DNA from: Nageia nagi
Lineage: Eukaryota > Pinophyta
Assembly (NCBI GenBank): GCA_050084985.1
Contig: JBITNC010000001.1
Span: 185,132,001 to 185,196,000 of the forward strand
Length of the DNA stretch: 64,000 bases
Reading direction: 5' to 3'
Position numbers and translations under genes: made by a program
The notes under the pieces: generated by a model
The model's input: the letters and a program-made list of their open reading frames with translations, nothing else
Database searches by the model: none
Told to the model about the DNA's origin: nothing
Part shown: piece by piece, positions 46,545 through 58,400 of the stretch
How positions within the stretch are numbered: position 1 is the first letter of the stretch
Layout of the letters: each line of letters opens with the position of its first letter

Positions 46545-47730
46545 ACTTAGATGTGAAAATCTACATGAATCAACCAAAATGGTTTGTTGTAGAAGGTAAA
46601 GAGTCACTTGTATGCAAGATAAATAAATCCTTGTATAGACTTAAGCAAACAATTAAATCCTAGTATAAAAATATCTTAGGATATTTTGTAGACATTGGAT
46701 TCTCTAAATGCTTTTATGATACAGATCTTTATGTGCTCAATCAAGAATAAGACTTGGGATTAATTCTTCTTTATGTGCATAATCTTCTAATCATGGAAAA
46801 TAATTTTAAAATAATCCAAGAGTGCATATCTAAACTTAAAACAACATTTGAAATGATTGATCTTGGTCTCTTGCACTACTACCTTGTAATGCAAGTATAC
46901 CAATATAAGGATTGTACTTATTTTAGTCAATCTAAGTATATATCATTAACTTCACAAAAGTTTATAATGGAAGAATGCAAACTTGTTGCAATTCTAGTCT
47001 ATTTTGAAATAACTTTATCGATTAGCTCCAATTCTCAGTTGGTAGATGCTATGGCTTACAAGAAATTAATTGGCAATATATTATATTTGACTATCTCTAG
47101 GTTAGATATTACCTTTATAGTAAATTTGATAGCACGATTTATGTATAAATCATATGTTGCGCATCTCAATGTTGTTAAGAAAATATTAAGGTATGTTGTA
47201 AAAGTGAAGGATCTTGCTCTCAAGTATTCTAAGTTTTTCTTGTTTATTCTCTTAGGGTTATCAGATTCTGACTATAGAAGAGATAGAGATGATAGAAAAT
47301 CATCTTTTATGTATGTGTTTATCATTGGTTCATGTGCTATCTCTTTAGCTTACAAGAAGTAACCTACTACTGCTCTCTCCACCATAAAGGTAGAATAATA
47401 CCATATCAATCACAATCCAGGAAGCCATTTGGTTAAGGCATATTTTGAAATAAATTAGGTATTAGTAGGCTCACCCATATTAGATTTTTCATATAATCAG
47501 TCAACCATTGCTTTGACAAAGAATCATGTGTTTTAATAGATAAGAAAGCATATTTAAATCCAAGCATACTTTATCAAGGAGAAGGTTCTGGATGGTATCT
47601 TACAATTATAATATTATCCATCAGTCTTAAACTCCATTGATTTATTCACTAAGCCCCTTCCTAAAGCTCAATTTAGTAAGCTTATGGATTTTATTAAGTT
47701 GGTGAAGTTTCTCTCAAGGGAAGTGAAGAT
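46545..47730 (+). pseudogene. C4 RT 3' part and RNase H (after C3)
   Basis: Resumes with the duplicated ACTTA and reads KIYMNQPKWF..GKESLVCKINKSLYRLKQ. The RT active site is degraded to LLYVHNLLIM (46754-), with both Asp residues of YVDD lost. RNase H follows to KKILRYVVKVKDLALKYSK and SDSDYRRDRD, and ends near 47730 at a decayed purine tract. The 202-codon open piece at 46754-47362 is the longest surviving part. Confidence 0.82.
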
Positions 47731-48520
47731 TGAATTATTATTGAATTCATGTCTATGATGACAACTTCATCCCTAAGAGAATCTTATGGTTGTATAGTTT
47801 TGATTTTGTTATGTACACCTTCATGGTTAGTTCACTTTACATGAAGAACTTATTATACATTTTTAGCATATGATTGACCATCGCTATCACTGTTTATTTA
47901 TCCAAATGGGAGGAACTCGTATGTGTGTATGATGGATCTTTTTTTGCACTATTTAGCTATCCATATATGAAGAACTTGTGTCTTTTGGCATTGTTCAGTT
48001 ATCCATATGTGAAGAAATCATATGTGCATTTTGTTATGCTCTATTTGTAATGATAATCAACACATGTTCTATATACAGTAGGTGACTATGAGTATTGGCT
48101 TGGCATATTCGTGATGACTTATAGTGCACCATTAATTAGTTTATAGATGATATTACTTGATTCATTTATCTTATGTTGATATGAATATTTATATGATGTA
48201 TCTAACTGATCTTGTTTATGAGTTGCTTGTAGCATGCAAGTTTTTTCTTAATGTAAGCTACTTACTATGGGTAATCAAGCTCATGGAGACTCATCATGTT
48301 AACTTGTTGTTGAATGACTACTTTATATAGTGAAACTAGTTGCAATTAATTATTGTATTGTAAACTATTTTGTCAAATGGTAAAGTAGTGATTCTCAATA
48401 TAAGATCTTGATTATTTGTCAAAGATGTAAATGCCCTCATCTCTAATTGTATCTATGGAGGAGAACTCTCTCTTACTCTCTTTCTTCTCTCCTTCTTCAC
48501 TCTACCCCAATATTGTATTA
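47731..48520. other. C4 3' spacer
   Basis: Untranslated spacer before the 3' LTR. It keeps a degenerate hairpin of the family (AGTTC...GAACT, about 47830-47855) and repeated (G)CACTRTT(C/T)A.TTATCCATAT blocks at about 47900-48015. It ends in the tract at 48520-48528. Confidence 0.6.
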
Positions 48521-48528
48521 AGGGGGAG

Positions 48529-49044
48529 TATTAAAATGTATAATGCATATTGTGTTAGGTATCTACAAAAAGAAATATTACCTCTTTAGTATTATCCACT
48601 TAAATACTTTGAATAAAGTATTAAGGTGATTTATCCCCACACACCACCCACTTGTAAGGTCATGTTTATCCATAAGAATAAAGGAAAAATCATGTCCACT
48701 AGGTCTTGGTGTGCACCTTGAACAATAAGATGACCCAACGTATGGATTTCACCTATAAATAGAGGGCTTCCCCTCATTGTTTCTACAACAAGTTTTAAAG
48801 AAAAGTTATGCTCTTGGTTGGGTTGTATGATAAGTAGAAATAGAGTTATAAGAGAATGCATTTTGAATAATTGAGATCATAGATTAATGGATGTACTCCC
48901 AAGGTTGGAGGAATCGCTTTGTGTCACTTGTGAATGGTTTGTGAGATTATTTGTATTATGTTTATGCTTTTGTTATATTAGAGTTGAGTGCTTTCAAGAG
49001 ATCTTGAAATTTAGAAAATTAGTCTATTACTCATATTTCCATCA
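48529..49044 (+). repeat. 3' LTR of C4 (516 bp)
   Basis: Starts TATTAAAATG (the canonical TG is mutated to TA) after the purine tract AAGGGGGAG, and ends TTTCCATCA. It pairs with 34462-34993. Confidence 0.9.
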
Positions 49045-49405
49045 TTATGGACGTTATAAAATCCTCCAATATATTGGAACTTCAACATACAAAATGATAT
49101 TACATGCATCTTCAAAGGTTCACCCTATCTTTCATGTCTCCTACCTTAATAAGGTATTAGGCTCCTAGACCACAATTTAGATCGAACTACCTAAAATCAC
49201 TGATGATGGATCCATAATGGTCGAACATATGGGAGTTCTAGAAAAATGCACACATCATCTTCCCAACTACACTATTAATGGAGTTCTTATCTAGCAGCAC
49301 AGATTGACCCTTGAGGATGCAACTTGGGAGATACCTCATCATATTCAACAATAGTTTTCTAATTGTTAGCTTTGAGGATAAAGCTTCTTTTTAAGTGGAA
49401 TGGCA
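49045..49405 (+). pseudogene. G5 integrase C-terminus and chromodomain-like end (after C4)
   Basis: Continues after the duplicated TTATG with GPYKILQYIGTSTYKMILHASSKVHPIFHVSYLNKVLG, the typical C-terminus of gypsy integrase. A tail QHRLTLEDATWEIPHHIQQ follows, resembling the chromodomain of chromoviruses. Stops interrupt it. Confidence 0.75.
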
Positions 49406-49748
49406 TGTTAGGATCCTATATCCTAACATTTACTTATATTAGTTAATTAATTATATCATCAATATATATTAGATTGTAAGGTGGATTGACATGGTTTGTA
49501 AAGTGAATCACCATTTTGTATTGAATGATAGATACAAATATGTGTAGTAGGTCTATAAATATGTGTAGTAGAGGAATACACATCATCTTGAAAAATATAT
49601 TATTTTGAGTTTTAAGGAGGTAGCCTCTTCAAAGTAGCCTATGATTTATTTTGCTATTAGTAAAGTTTATCTATTGTTATCTAGCTACTATTCTTATTCG
49701 TATTGCTATTTTATTATTATTTGGATATGCTGCTAGCTCGTATTTGGA
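49406..49748 (+). repeat. 3' LTR of G5, truncated (about 343 bp)
   Basis: Aligns with 31168-31510 with many small differences, then loses similarity after TCGTATTTGG. The last 45 or so bases of the LTR are missing. Confidence 0.75.
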
Positions 49749-50128
49749 TTTTACATATATAAAATTGAATAAGAAGGATGATACTTTACACACTTGTTTT
49801 AAGAGTTCTAAATCATTGAAATGTTTTGCAAGTCCTTCACAAAAGGCACTTGAAAACTCAAGGATTTGGAGGGAATGCTTCACTCAAATTTTACAGGGAT
49901 TAGGATTAACCTTGATGATGATAAAGGTATTCTCTATGTGTAAGATTTCAAAATCAAGTTTAAAACACAATAAGATATTAAATAATGTATGAAATACCTT
50001 TTCTAAAGAAACAAAGGTTCTAAGAGGGTTAGAAATTAAATATAATACATTTGATAACTTTTTAGAATTGAAAATCTTGTAAGGATAAGGTCAAGGTTGG
50101 ACTTGTAAGTTGAAACAAGGTCAAGTTA
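49749..50128. other. Spacer between G5 and C6
   Basis: About 0.38 kb. The 113-codon plus frame (49651-49992) begins inside the G5 LTR and matches nothing I know. Confidence 0.45.
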
Positions 50129-50627
50129 GGAAGGATTTGATACTTAAAGAATATAATCCTAAACTACCAAGATCATATGAAAGCTCACTCAAATATCAAT
50201 ACTCTAAGCATAACCATCTCACAAAGTGACTCAAGATATAAAGTGGTTTATCCAACTAGGAGTACATCCACTAACAAGATCTTACTTCATTCACAAAGAT
50301 AACTTTCTTACAATACTTTTAACTTCATCTCCTAATCACTATTCTAGAGCATAAATTCTCTTCACAAATTGGTGACTAATAACAAAGAGGAGGCCTTCTA
50401 TTTATAGGCAAAAATTCTCCTTTGAATCATCTTTTTAATTATTATATAAAGGCATTACATGCTACTCCCTTTTACCCAAGAGGCATGCTCATGAGATGGA
50501 GTCTAGAATAAGTTACATTATCATATTCACTTAAATACTTAAGGTATCTAGGGATACCTTTAAGTATTAGTGAATTTACAAATAAAAACATTATAAAATC
50601 TTTCAATAATGTATTATACATTCCAAC
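50129..50627 (-). repeat. 3' LTR of C6 (499 bp)
   Basis: Element sense TGTTGGAATGTATAAT ... AAATCCTT. It contains the U3 inverted repeat AATACTTAAGGTATC / GATACCTTTAAGTATT (about 50533-50569). An AAAAGGGAG tract follows inward. Confidence 0.88.
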
Positions 50628-50999
50628 ACTCCCTTTTAATGCAATATTGGGATAGAGTGAAGAAGAGAGAAAAAAGAGAAAGTAAGAGAGTTCTCATCCA
50701 TATAGATACAACCAAAGATGAGAACTTTTTACATCTTTATAAAGTAAGCAAGATCTTAGTTTAAGACTCACTACTTTACCATTCTAAAAAATATTTTACA
50801 ATATAATCATTAACTATAACTAGTTTCAATGTACATAAAAAAGTCATCCAATTGGAAGTTAACATGATGAGTCTCCATGAGCTTACATATATGAAGTAAC
50901 TTGCAATATCAAAATAAAACTACAAGTTCCAAGCAACTCAAACAATAAGATCAGTTAGATGCAACACATTCATATCAACAAAGATAGATGAATCAATAC

Positions 51000-51488
51000 T
51001 GAGGGATTTGAACTAGATCTAAACAAATCCTTTAGGACCTTAGACTAGGAAACTCAAATGTACACAAGATAACACAATCACTCAAGATAACACATCAATA
51101 TAATGTGGTTCCTCCCTCCTTGGGAGTACATCCACAACTAGTTCTCTTATTCTCAAATCTATGTCTCTCTTACAACTATTCTCTAGCTCTCTCCTACACA
51201 ACCAAGTAGAGTAATCTTACTCAAAACTTAGATATGTTTACAAGAGGAGAGGTCCTCTATTTATAGGTTGAGAGCACCTCCCTAACCTTCCTTTAACCCA
51301 AGGGTAAGGTTAGGGTTACATTAAATGTATCACCAAACTTCAACCTACCAACTAACTCCTTTGGTAAAGTCAAAGTCTACATATTAAAGAATTCTATTAA
51401 TCACTTAAGGTATCTACATACCCTTAAGTGATTAATTGAATTTACAAGGAGTCTAGATATTCACAATATTTCATTACAAATTCTAACA
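51000..51488 (-). repeat. 3' LTR of C2 (489 bp)
   Basis: Close relative of the C1 LTR with about ten differences. Starts (plus) TGAGGGATTTG, where the partner has TGATGGATTTG. Purine tract AAGGGGGAG at 51489-51497. Confidence 0.93.
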
Positions 51489-51975
51489 CTCCCCCTTAAT
51501 ACAATATTGGGATAGAGCGTAGAAGAGAGAAGAGAGAGAGTAAGAGAGAGTTCTCCTCCATAGAGATACAAGTGGAGATGAGAACTTTTACATATTTTGA
51601 GAATCTTTTTGAGAACTAGTATGAGACTCACTACATTACCATTTGACAAAAAATGGTTTACAATACAATCATTAACCACAACTGGTTTCACTGTACATAG
51701 TAGTCGATCAACTTTAAGCTGACATGTGAGTCTCCATGAGCTTGCTTTCACAAGGTGAGTAACCTGCATTTCTAAAGAAGATCCTGCATGCTACAAGCAA
51801 CTCATGAACAAAATCAGTTAGATGCATCATATATTCAAATAAGAGAATTAAATAATGCCATCTTATAAATAACTGATCAATGGTGCACTATAAGCCATCA
51901 CGGAGATGCCAAGCCATCACTCATAGTCACCTGTTGTATATAGACATGTGTTGATTTTAAAATAGAGCATAAAAT

Positions 51976-52265
51976 TGTACAACGAGTTTCTCACGCAGAG
52001 CAAACTCACCACGGAGGTATAGAATGTACAACAAGTTCATCACGCAGAGCGAACTTACCACGGAGGTATATTAATTATATGCTCAAAATTTGTACAATAA
52101 GTTTCTCACGTAGAGCAAACTCACCACGGAGGTATAAAATGTACAACAAGTTTGTCACGCAGAGCAAACTTACCACTGAGGTATAAAATAATCAACACTC
52201 TATAACAACAATTGTACAACAAGTTTGTCACGCAGAGCAAACTTACCACGGAGGTCTAGAATGTA
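51976..52265. repeat. C2 3' spacer: five hairpin repeats
   Basis: The same five-unit array as C1 23125-23410, with a few changes (for example AAGTTCATCACG and CACGTAGAGC). Arms still pair in most units. A second purine tract AAGGGGGAGTG (52324-52334, minus) follows. Confidence 0.85.
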
Positions 52266-52383
52266 CAATCAAAAAAAGGCCTCTAAGAGGTGAAGTTGTC
52301 ATCACTAACAAAAGTTTAAACTTCACTCCCCCTTGAGGGCAACTTCACCAACCCGAGAGAATCCTTAAGCTTGCAGAACTTAG

Positions 52384-52770
52384 GCACAGGAAGGAGCTTG
52401 TGTGGCTGGCAAAGCGGATGCAAAGGCCTTAATTGCAAGCCCTGGCCATGTTAGTTGGGAAGCTAGACCAGTTCTGATTTTGTTTTGCATTTAAGTTGGG
52501 CTGGGGAGAGTTCGTTTGGCTGCAAGAAGGCTTGGGAGCCATCCATGCAGGCTGTCTAGTCGTCGAATACGATTTTGGAATGAGTTTGAGACACCGTTGC
52601 CAATACTGTACTGCAGATCCCACGAGCGTGGCAAGTGAGGGCGGAGAAGGAGAGGAGAGGAGATTTTGCATGCAGAAGGGCCAGTCTGGAGGAGCCACGA
52701 CCGCGCGCGCGTGGGCGGTGGCGGAGGAGCGGCTGCGCGCGGTGAACCCCCCCTGTTTTGAATAAAATTT
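52384..52770. other. GC-rich block replacing gag-pol in C2
   Basis: Similarity to C1 fades after the RNase H end (about 52380-52410). A GC-rich stretch with CpGs follows; its leader-proximal end (GCGGAGGAGCGGCTGCGCG, then GGTGAACCCCCC) resembles the edge of the C1 GC module (about 29470-29500). The remainder does not visibly match any other sequence in the window. Open frames on both strands (for example 52429-52773 minus) are not recognised. Confidence 0.6.
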
Positions 52771-53658
52771 CATTTTTGTTTTAATGTGACCCCCCCCCCC
52801 AACGAAATAAAAATTATGATTTCATTTATTTAACATAATGTGATTCCTCCTTTAATATTTTCAAAAAATATATATAGATACATTATTTTTGATTTATATT
52901 TTAAACGAAATTAAAATATAAAAAAGATAGATATTATTTATTTACAAAAACTGTATATATATATTTTTGATTGAAATAAATAGATATATAATTTTGTTTT
53001 GATTCTTTTAAACAAAGTTAAAAACCAAAATAAGAAATAGATTTTAAATAAACAAAAAAAATAAAATATATATATATAGATATATATATTTTATTGAGCT
53101 TTAGAACATATTATTGTGCCCCTAAAAAAAATTTGTCCTCCTTTTATTTTTGAAAATTTTGATGCCTTTTACTTAGGATCATATCAATAACTCACTAATG
53201 ATAGTATATATGAGAAATTTCATAACAATACATTACTACTAACATAAAAAAATGTTAGTATAAATATTGCAATTTTGCATCATATATGGGCATTTAATCA
53301 AATAATTGAACCAACACATACTTTTAAGTTCAATATAACATGAACAACAAATTACAAGTGTTGTATACTAACCCTTTAAAAGAACTATAGCAATTTAAAA
53401 TTGCAAGTAACATAGAGGATTAGTAAAAAATTGCAACTTGTTAATCATAACTTAAAAAGGACTAACACATAGCAAATAATGTGTTAGTAGCATTATGTAA
53501 TAATCAAAATAAATGACCAAATGAGGAGAATCTTTATACCTGCTCTTTAAAATTTACCTCACCAAGGGGTGAAAGATGAGGAGTGAAGAAGGATGAACCT
53601 CCAAGATGTAGCTTCCACACCAAAAGAAGAGCTTCCACAACAAGGCTCTGATACCAAT

Positions 53659-54147
53659 TGATGGATTTGAACTAGATCTAAACAAATCCTTTAGGACCTT
53701 AGACTAGGAAACTCAAATGTACACAAGATAACACAATCACTCAAGATAACACATCAATATAATGTGGTTCCTCCCTCCTTGGGAGTACATCCACAACTAG
53801 TTCTCTTATTCTCAAATCTATGTCTCTCTTACAACTATTCTCTAGCTCTCTCCTACACAACCAAGTAGAGTAATCTTACTTAAAACTTAGATATGTTTAC
53901 AAGAGGAGAGGTCCTCTATTTATAGGTTGAGAGCACCTCCCTAACCTTCCTTTAACCCAAGGGTAAGGTTAGGGTTACATTAAATGTATCACCAAACTTC
54001 AACCTACCAACTAACTCCTTTGGTAAAGTCAAAGTCTACATATTAAAGAATTCTATTAATCACTTAAGGTATCTACATACCCTTAAGTGATTAATTGAAT
54101 TTACAAGGAGTCTAGATATTCACAATATTTCATTACAAATTCTAACA
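53659..54147 (-). repeat. 5' LTR of C2 (489 bp)
   Basis: Partner of 51000-51488; the other difference I see is TACTTAAAAC for TACTCAAAAC. Preceded (plus) by the Met-type primer site GCTCTGATACCA at 53645-53656. Confidence 0.93.
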
Positions 54148-54540
54148 AATACCATCATAAACTGATCAATGGTGCTTTATAATTCATCACGAAGATGCTA
54201 ATCCAATACTTAAAATCACCTGTTGTATACAAAACATGTGTTGATTATCATTACAAAATAGATCATAACAAAATATACATACAAGTTCCTCACACATGGA
54301 TAATTGAACAGTATCAAAAGATCCATCATATGCATATATGAGTTCCTCCCAAATAGATAATTGAACAATACCAAGATGGCCAATCATTTGCTCAAAAAAT
54401 TATACAAGTTCCTCATGTAGAACGAACTTACTATAAAGGTGTACAAAATCAACACTATACAACATAAAATTCTCTTAATGGTTAAGTTTTCATCACAAAC
54501 ATGAATTCAACATAAGAATTCAAACTTCACTTCCCCATAA

Positions 54541-55170
54541 AAAAACTTCACCAACTTGATACATCCTTACGCTTACTGAACTAAGCTTCAGAAAGGGGCT
54601 TGGTGAATAAATTAGCAAAGTTTAAAGTTGATGGACAATACTCTAGGTGTATAATGCCATCAAGAACCTTTTCCTTGCTGAAATGGATTTGGATTTTTAT
54701 ATATTTTATTTTTTGATGGAACATAAGATTTTTAGCCAAAGAAATAGCTAACTGATTATTTGAAGAAATCAAAGATGGACTAGCTTTCTTATAGCTAATT
54801 TCTTTTAGAATATGCCTAAGCCAAATAACTTTCAAGGATGCAATAGACATGGCTCAATATTTGGCTTTTAGATGGAAAGAGAAATAGTAAGTTACTTCTT
54901 AGAAGCCTAAGAGATAACACCTGAACCAATGCTGAATACATACATAGAGATTGATTTCCTATAATCTCTATCTTCTCCATAGTCATAATTTAAGAACCTT
55001 GAGAGAACAAATGAGAAAAACTTAGAATACTTGAGAGCAAGATCTTTCATCCCTACAACATACCTCAAGATTTGCTTAATAGCATTGAGGTGCTCAATAA
55101 ATAGTTTCTGCATGAATTGAGCTGGTAGATTCATTATAAAAGTAACATCTAACCTAAAAATAGTCAAATA
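54541..55170 (-). pseudogene. C6 RNase H relic
   Basis: Pieces 54907-55167 (LDVTFIMNLPAQFMQK, YVVGMKDLALKYSK) and 54581-54850 (LKVIWLRHILKEI, SSNNQLAISLAKN, VLDGIIHLEYCPS, FTKPLSEA). Split by stops near 54850-54900. Confidence 0.8.
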
Positions 55171-55199
55171 AAGAAGATTTCCAATTAATTACCTTTAAG

Positions 55200-56060
55200 T
55201 TGTAGCATCTTTCAATTAAGAGTTGAAGCTAAGGGAAATAATGATTCCAAGAGAGACTGAAATCGTAGCATGTCTACACTCTTTCATTTCAAACTTTTAC
55301 AAGATGTCTAATATATACTTGGATTGACTAAGATATATAAAATCCTTGTATTGGTACACTTGCATTCCAAGGTAGTAGTGCAAGAGACCAAAATCAATCA
55401 TTTCAAATATTTCTTTAAGTTTGGATATGTATTCTTGAATGATTTTATCATTATTTCTAGTTATCAGAAGATAATCCACATAAAGAAGAATCAAAACCAT
55501 ATTTTTTCTCTAATTAAGCACATATAGATCAGAATCAAAGAAGCACTTAAAAAATTCAATATCTGTAAAGTATACTAAAATCTTTTTATGCTAAGCTTTA
55601 GGTGTTTGCTTAAATCCATACAATAACTTCTTTAACTTGCATACAAATAAATCTTTATCTTCCATAATAAACCTTTTTGATTAATTCATGTAGATTTTCA
55701 CATCTAAGTCACCATTGAAAAATGCACTCTTAACATCAAGTTGAAAATTTTTTCATCTCTAAACTATTCAAAGAGAGTATTATTCTAAAAATGGGCATCT
55801 TTACTTTGGAAGCAAAGGTTTTCTCATAATCCACTCTCTATTTTTGAGTAAAACCTTTGGCCATTAACCTTGTCTTATATTTATCAATATCTCCTACTAA
55901 ATTAAACTTGATCTTGTAGATCCATTTAGTATCAATCATATTCTTCTCATTAGGATAAGAGACCAAGTCCCAGGTTTCATTTTTCATAAGTGCCTCATAC
56001 TCTACTTTCATGGCTTCCATCTAGCACTTATGCTTTGAAGCTTCTTTGAATGATGAAGGC
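55200..56060 (-). pseudogene. C6 reverse transcriptase relic
   Basis: 56020-55838 reads NETWDLVSYPNEKNMIDTKWIYKIKF. The active-site piece 55297-55500 reads VLILLYVDYLLITRNN, with the second Asp of YVDD changed to Tyr. Many stops in between. Confidence 0.8.
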
Positions 56061-56219
56061 TCATTCTTATTATCAATTTTGAAAAATAAGGATTTTTTCA
56101 AGGTCATACTTCTTATTAACCTTTATGTTGGAGAATTTTTCTACTAGGATGACTTGTCCATATCAATATCTAACTAGTTAGATGCAACTGACGAGTCATC
56201 TAGATCATCAACATCCTCA

Positions 56220-56985
56220 TTAGAAGTAGATTCTTCAAAATGTTCATTGAACTTTACATACCTTTATACTAACATTGATCTGTAGGATGGAGAATAGAGC
56301 CTATAACCTCTATAGCGACTATTATAACCAATAAAGATGCATTTTTTAGCTCTTTTATTCAATTTTTTCTTTTTCTCAAAAATAATGTAGGAGAATACTT
56401 CACAACCAAACACCTTAAGGTGAGAAATGTTAGGTTTTATTCATGTCCATACCTTTTGTGGAATATCTATTTAAGGTGTAAATAGAAGTGCTTACAATTT
56501 CTCTCCATAAGAAACTAGAAAGATTTCTCAACATGCATCTAGCCATATCTATAATTTTTCTATTTTTCCTTTCAATAACATTGTTTTGTTGAGGAGTGTA
56601 AGGAATCATAATTACCTTTTGATTTCATACTTAGCATAATAGAAATTAAAATCATTATTGTTATATTCTCCACCATTTTTTGATCTCAGCATCTTGATTT
56701 TAAGGTTAGTCTGATTTTCAAATAAGGCCTTGAAATCTTTAAAGCTCTCAAAGGTTTGATCTTTATTCTTAAGGAGATAGCCAAATTTCATTCTATTGAA
56801 GTCATCGATGAAGGTCAAGACATAAGATGCTATCCCAAACAACTTAGTCTGAAATAGACCTATCAAATTTGAATGCACAAGCTAAAGAGGTTGAGATGCT
56901 TTTGTTGCCTTATCTTTTTCAAATATTTTTTTATTCATCTTGCCTAGGATGCACTTTTCACATAAACCAATTGAAAGTGAAATTG
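56220..56985 (-). pseudogene. C6 integrase relic
   Basis: 56612-56878 reads HSNLIGLFQTK (first catalytic Asp changed to Asn), FIDDFNRMKFGYLL, KIKMLRSKNGGEYNNNDF (second catalytic Asp changed to Lys). The KCIFIGYN-like tail follows around 56330. Catalytically dead as read. Confidence 0.8.
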
Positions 56986-57049
56986 AAGGTAAATCTTTTA
57001 TAAGTTCTTGGTCTTTTATAACTATAATACTCTTATGGTTAAGATGCCC

Positions 57050-58400
57050 TAAACATTGGTATCAAAGATTGCTTTTAAAAAGTACATTTATAACAAGACA
57101 CATCTTTGTTGGAACTTGATCCATAATATAGAGATCATCTTTCACTGATCTTTTAACTAACATGGTAAGTCTCTTCTTAATGCACTAGGAGTGTGATTCG
57201 AACTCAAATGAGTACCCTTTTCTTACAACTTGAATCATGAAGAGAAAGTTCATCTTGAGCTTAGGAACATAAAGTACATTTTCAAAAATCTTTCTATGAA
57301 TCAACACAGTCCTAATTCTTTAGATTTCAAGGATTGAATTGTTACCTATCACAATTGTATCTTTTCTATGCCTATAAAATTTTTCAAACTTATCATTTTC
57401 AAAGCATTAGTGATTAGTGCATCCAAAGTTAATAATCTAATCAGATAAAAAAGAGCAAGTCATGGAGTAGATTCCAACAATAAGTTCAATTTTTATATTC
57501 TCTTTACCTTTGAAGTTCTTTACATTTCTATTACCCTTGTTCTTTTCTTCTCTTTTCTTTTTATAGAAATCAAATACTTTATGACCATGGATGCCAAAAA
57601 GTTACAATTTCCATTGAACTTTACCTTGAGATTTGGTTTTGCTTGCCTTTCCTTTTATATCTCTTTACTTGAAGTAGTAGCAGTAGTTGTTGTTTCCTTT
57701 TTTCTTAAACTTCTTGAAAAAGGAAGGATAAGATTTCTTTTGATGATTGAACTTTCTCTTGAAAAGAGTTTTGGTTGCTTCTAGAGCAACATTATTATCC
57801 TTTGGAAAAGAGATCAACACCTTTTTTTGAGAGTTTTTCATGCTTTAAAAGGAGCCTTGAAAGGTTTTTGAGGGATAAGACTTCTTTTTCATCATCAATC
57901 CTAGTCTCAATTATAGTCACAAAGTTACTAAACTTTGAAGAAAGGCTTTAGAGAATGATGAAAACCATGAACTCATTGTTGATCCAATTGCATCCATAAG
58001 CAACAAGTTGGATCCTAAGGTCAATAATTTTATTCAAGTAGATGGCAACATTTTCATCTTCTCTTTAACAAGATTGAAGCAACTTTTGGAGAATAGTGAA
58101 CCTTTTTGAAAACTTAGATCCAAGGTAAATTTTTTTGAGCTTATCCCAAGCTTTCTTTGTTGAGGTTGATGATGAAATCATAAGGAGCACTTCATTTGAC
58201 ATTGCACAAAAAATCATGAAGGTTACCAATTCATTATTTATGTTGTATGCTTCAAGTGCCTTTTCATCTATATGTGCAACAAGGTTCTTATTAACTATTT
58301 GCCAAAGCTTCCTTACCTACAATTTAGCTCTCATCTATGGTTTTCAAATACCAAAGTTGGAACTGTTAAGAATATTCTTAGGTAAGAAGGTGTCTTCCAT
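57050..58400 (-). pseudogene. C6 gag-protease relic
   Basis: Gag starts near 58400 (MEDTFLPKNIL-like). The knuckle region at about 57590-57620 reads CNF..GIHGHK with a one-base loss at the Tyr codon seen in C1, C3 and C4. Protease is decayed. Plus-strand open frames here (57581-57784, 58135-58425) are shadows. Confidence 0.75.

Larger units (their letters stand above)
34462..49044 (+). mobile_element. Ty1/copia element C4, interrupted by C3
   Basis: Plus-strand copia with LTRs 34462-34993 and 48529-49044 and the perfect duplication TTATG (34457-34461, 49045-49049). Domains run gag (37473) to RNase H (about 47730) and are split in RT by C3 at 40180/46545. The LTRs differ by substitutions and indels at roughly one base in ten by eye, and the frames carry many stops, so it is much older than C1. 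Confidence 0.92.
31168..49748 (+). mobile_element. Ty3/gypsy chromovirus relic G5, interrupted by C4
   Basis: LTRs at 31168-31556 and 49406 to about 49748 share TGTTAGGATCC.. and GGAGGTAGCCTC.. blocks. Plus-strand gag, a partial RNase H, integrase and a chromodomain-like end lie between them. A 14.6-kb copia insertion (C4, with C3 inside it) splits the 3' end of integrase. The protease and most of RT are missing, so the copy was already deleted. The 3' LTR stops about 45 bp short, so no duplication can be tested. Confidence 0.8.
51000..54147 (-). mobile_element. Non-autonomous copia derivative C2 (3148 bp), nested in C6
   Basis: Two 489-bp LTRs (51000-51488, 53659-54147) that I read as differing at two positions, with the perfect duplication AATAC (50995-50999, 54148-54152). 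Inside are a C1-like 3' spacer with five hairpin repeats, the last few codons of RNase H, a GC-rich block (52390-52770), then the family leader and primer site. Gag, protease, integrase and RT are all absent. It kept cis signals only, so it must have been moved by proteins from a relative. Confidence 0.93.

Noticed and set aside
50117-50128. Clean target duplication for C6
   Set aside because: AAGGTCAA appears near both outer edges, but the left copy is separated from the LTR by several bases and the LTR start is mutated, so the duplication is not proven.
52429-52773. 114-codon minus frame in C2
   Set aside because: Same GC-rich effect; no domain recognised, although a captured host fragment cannot be excluded.
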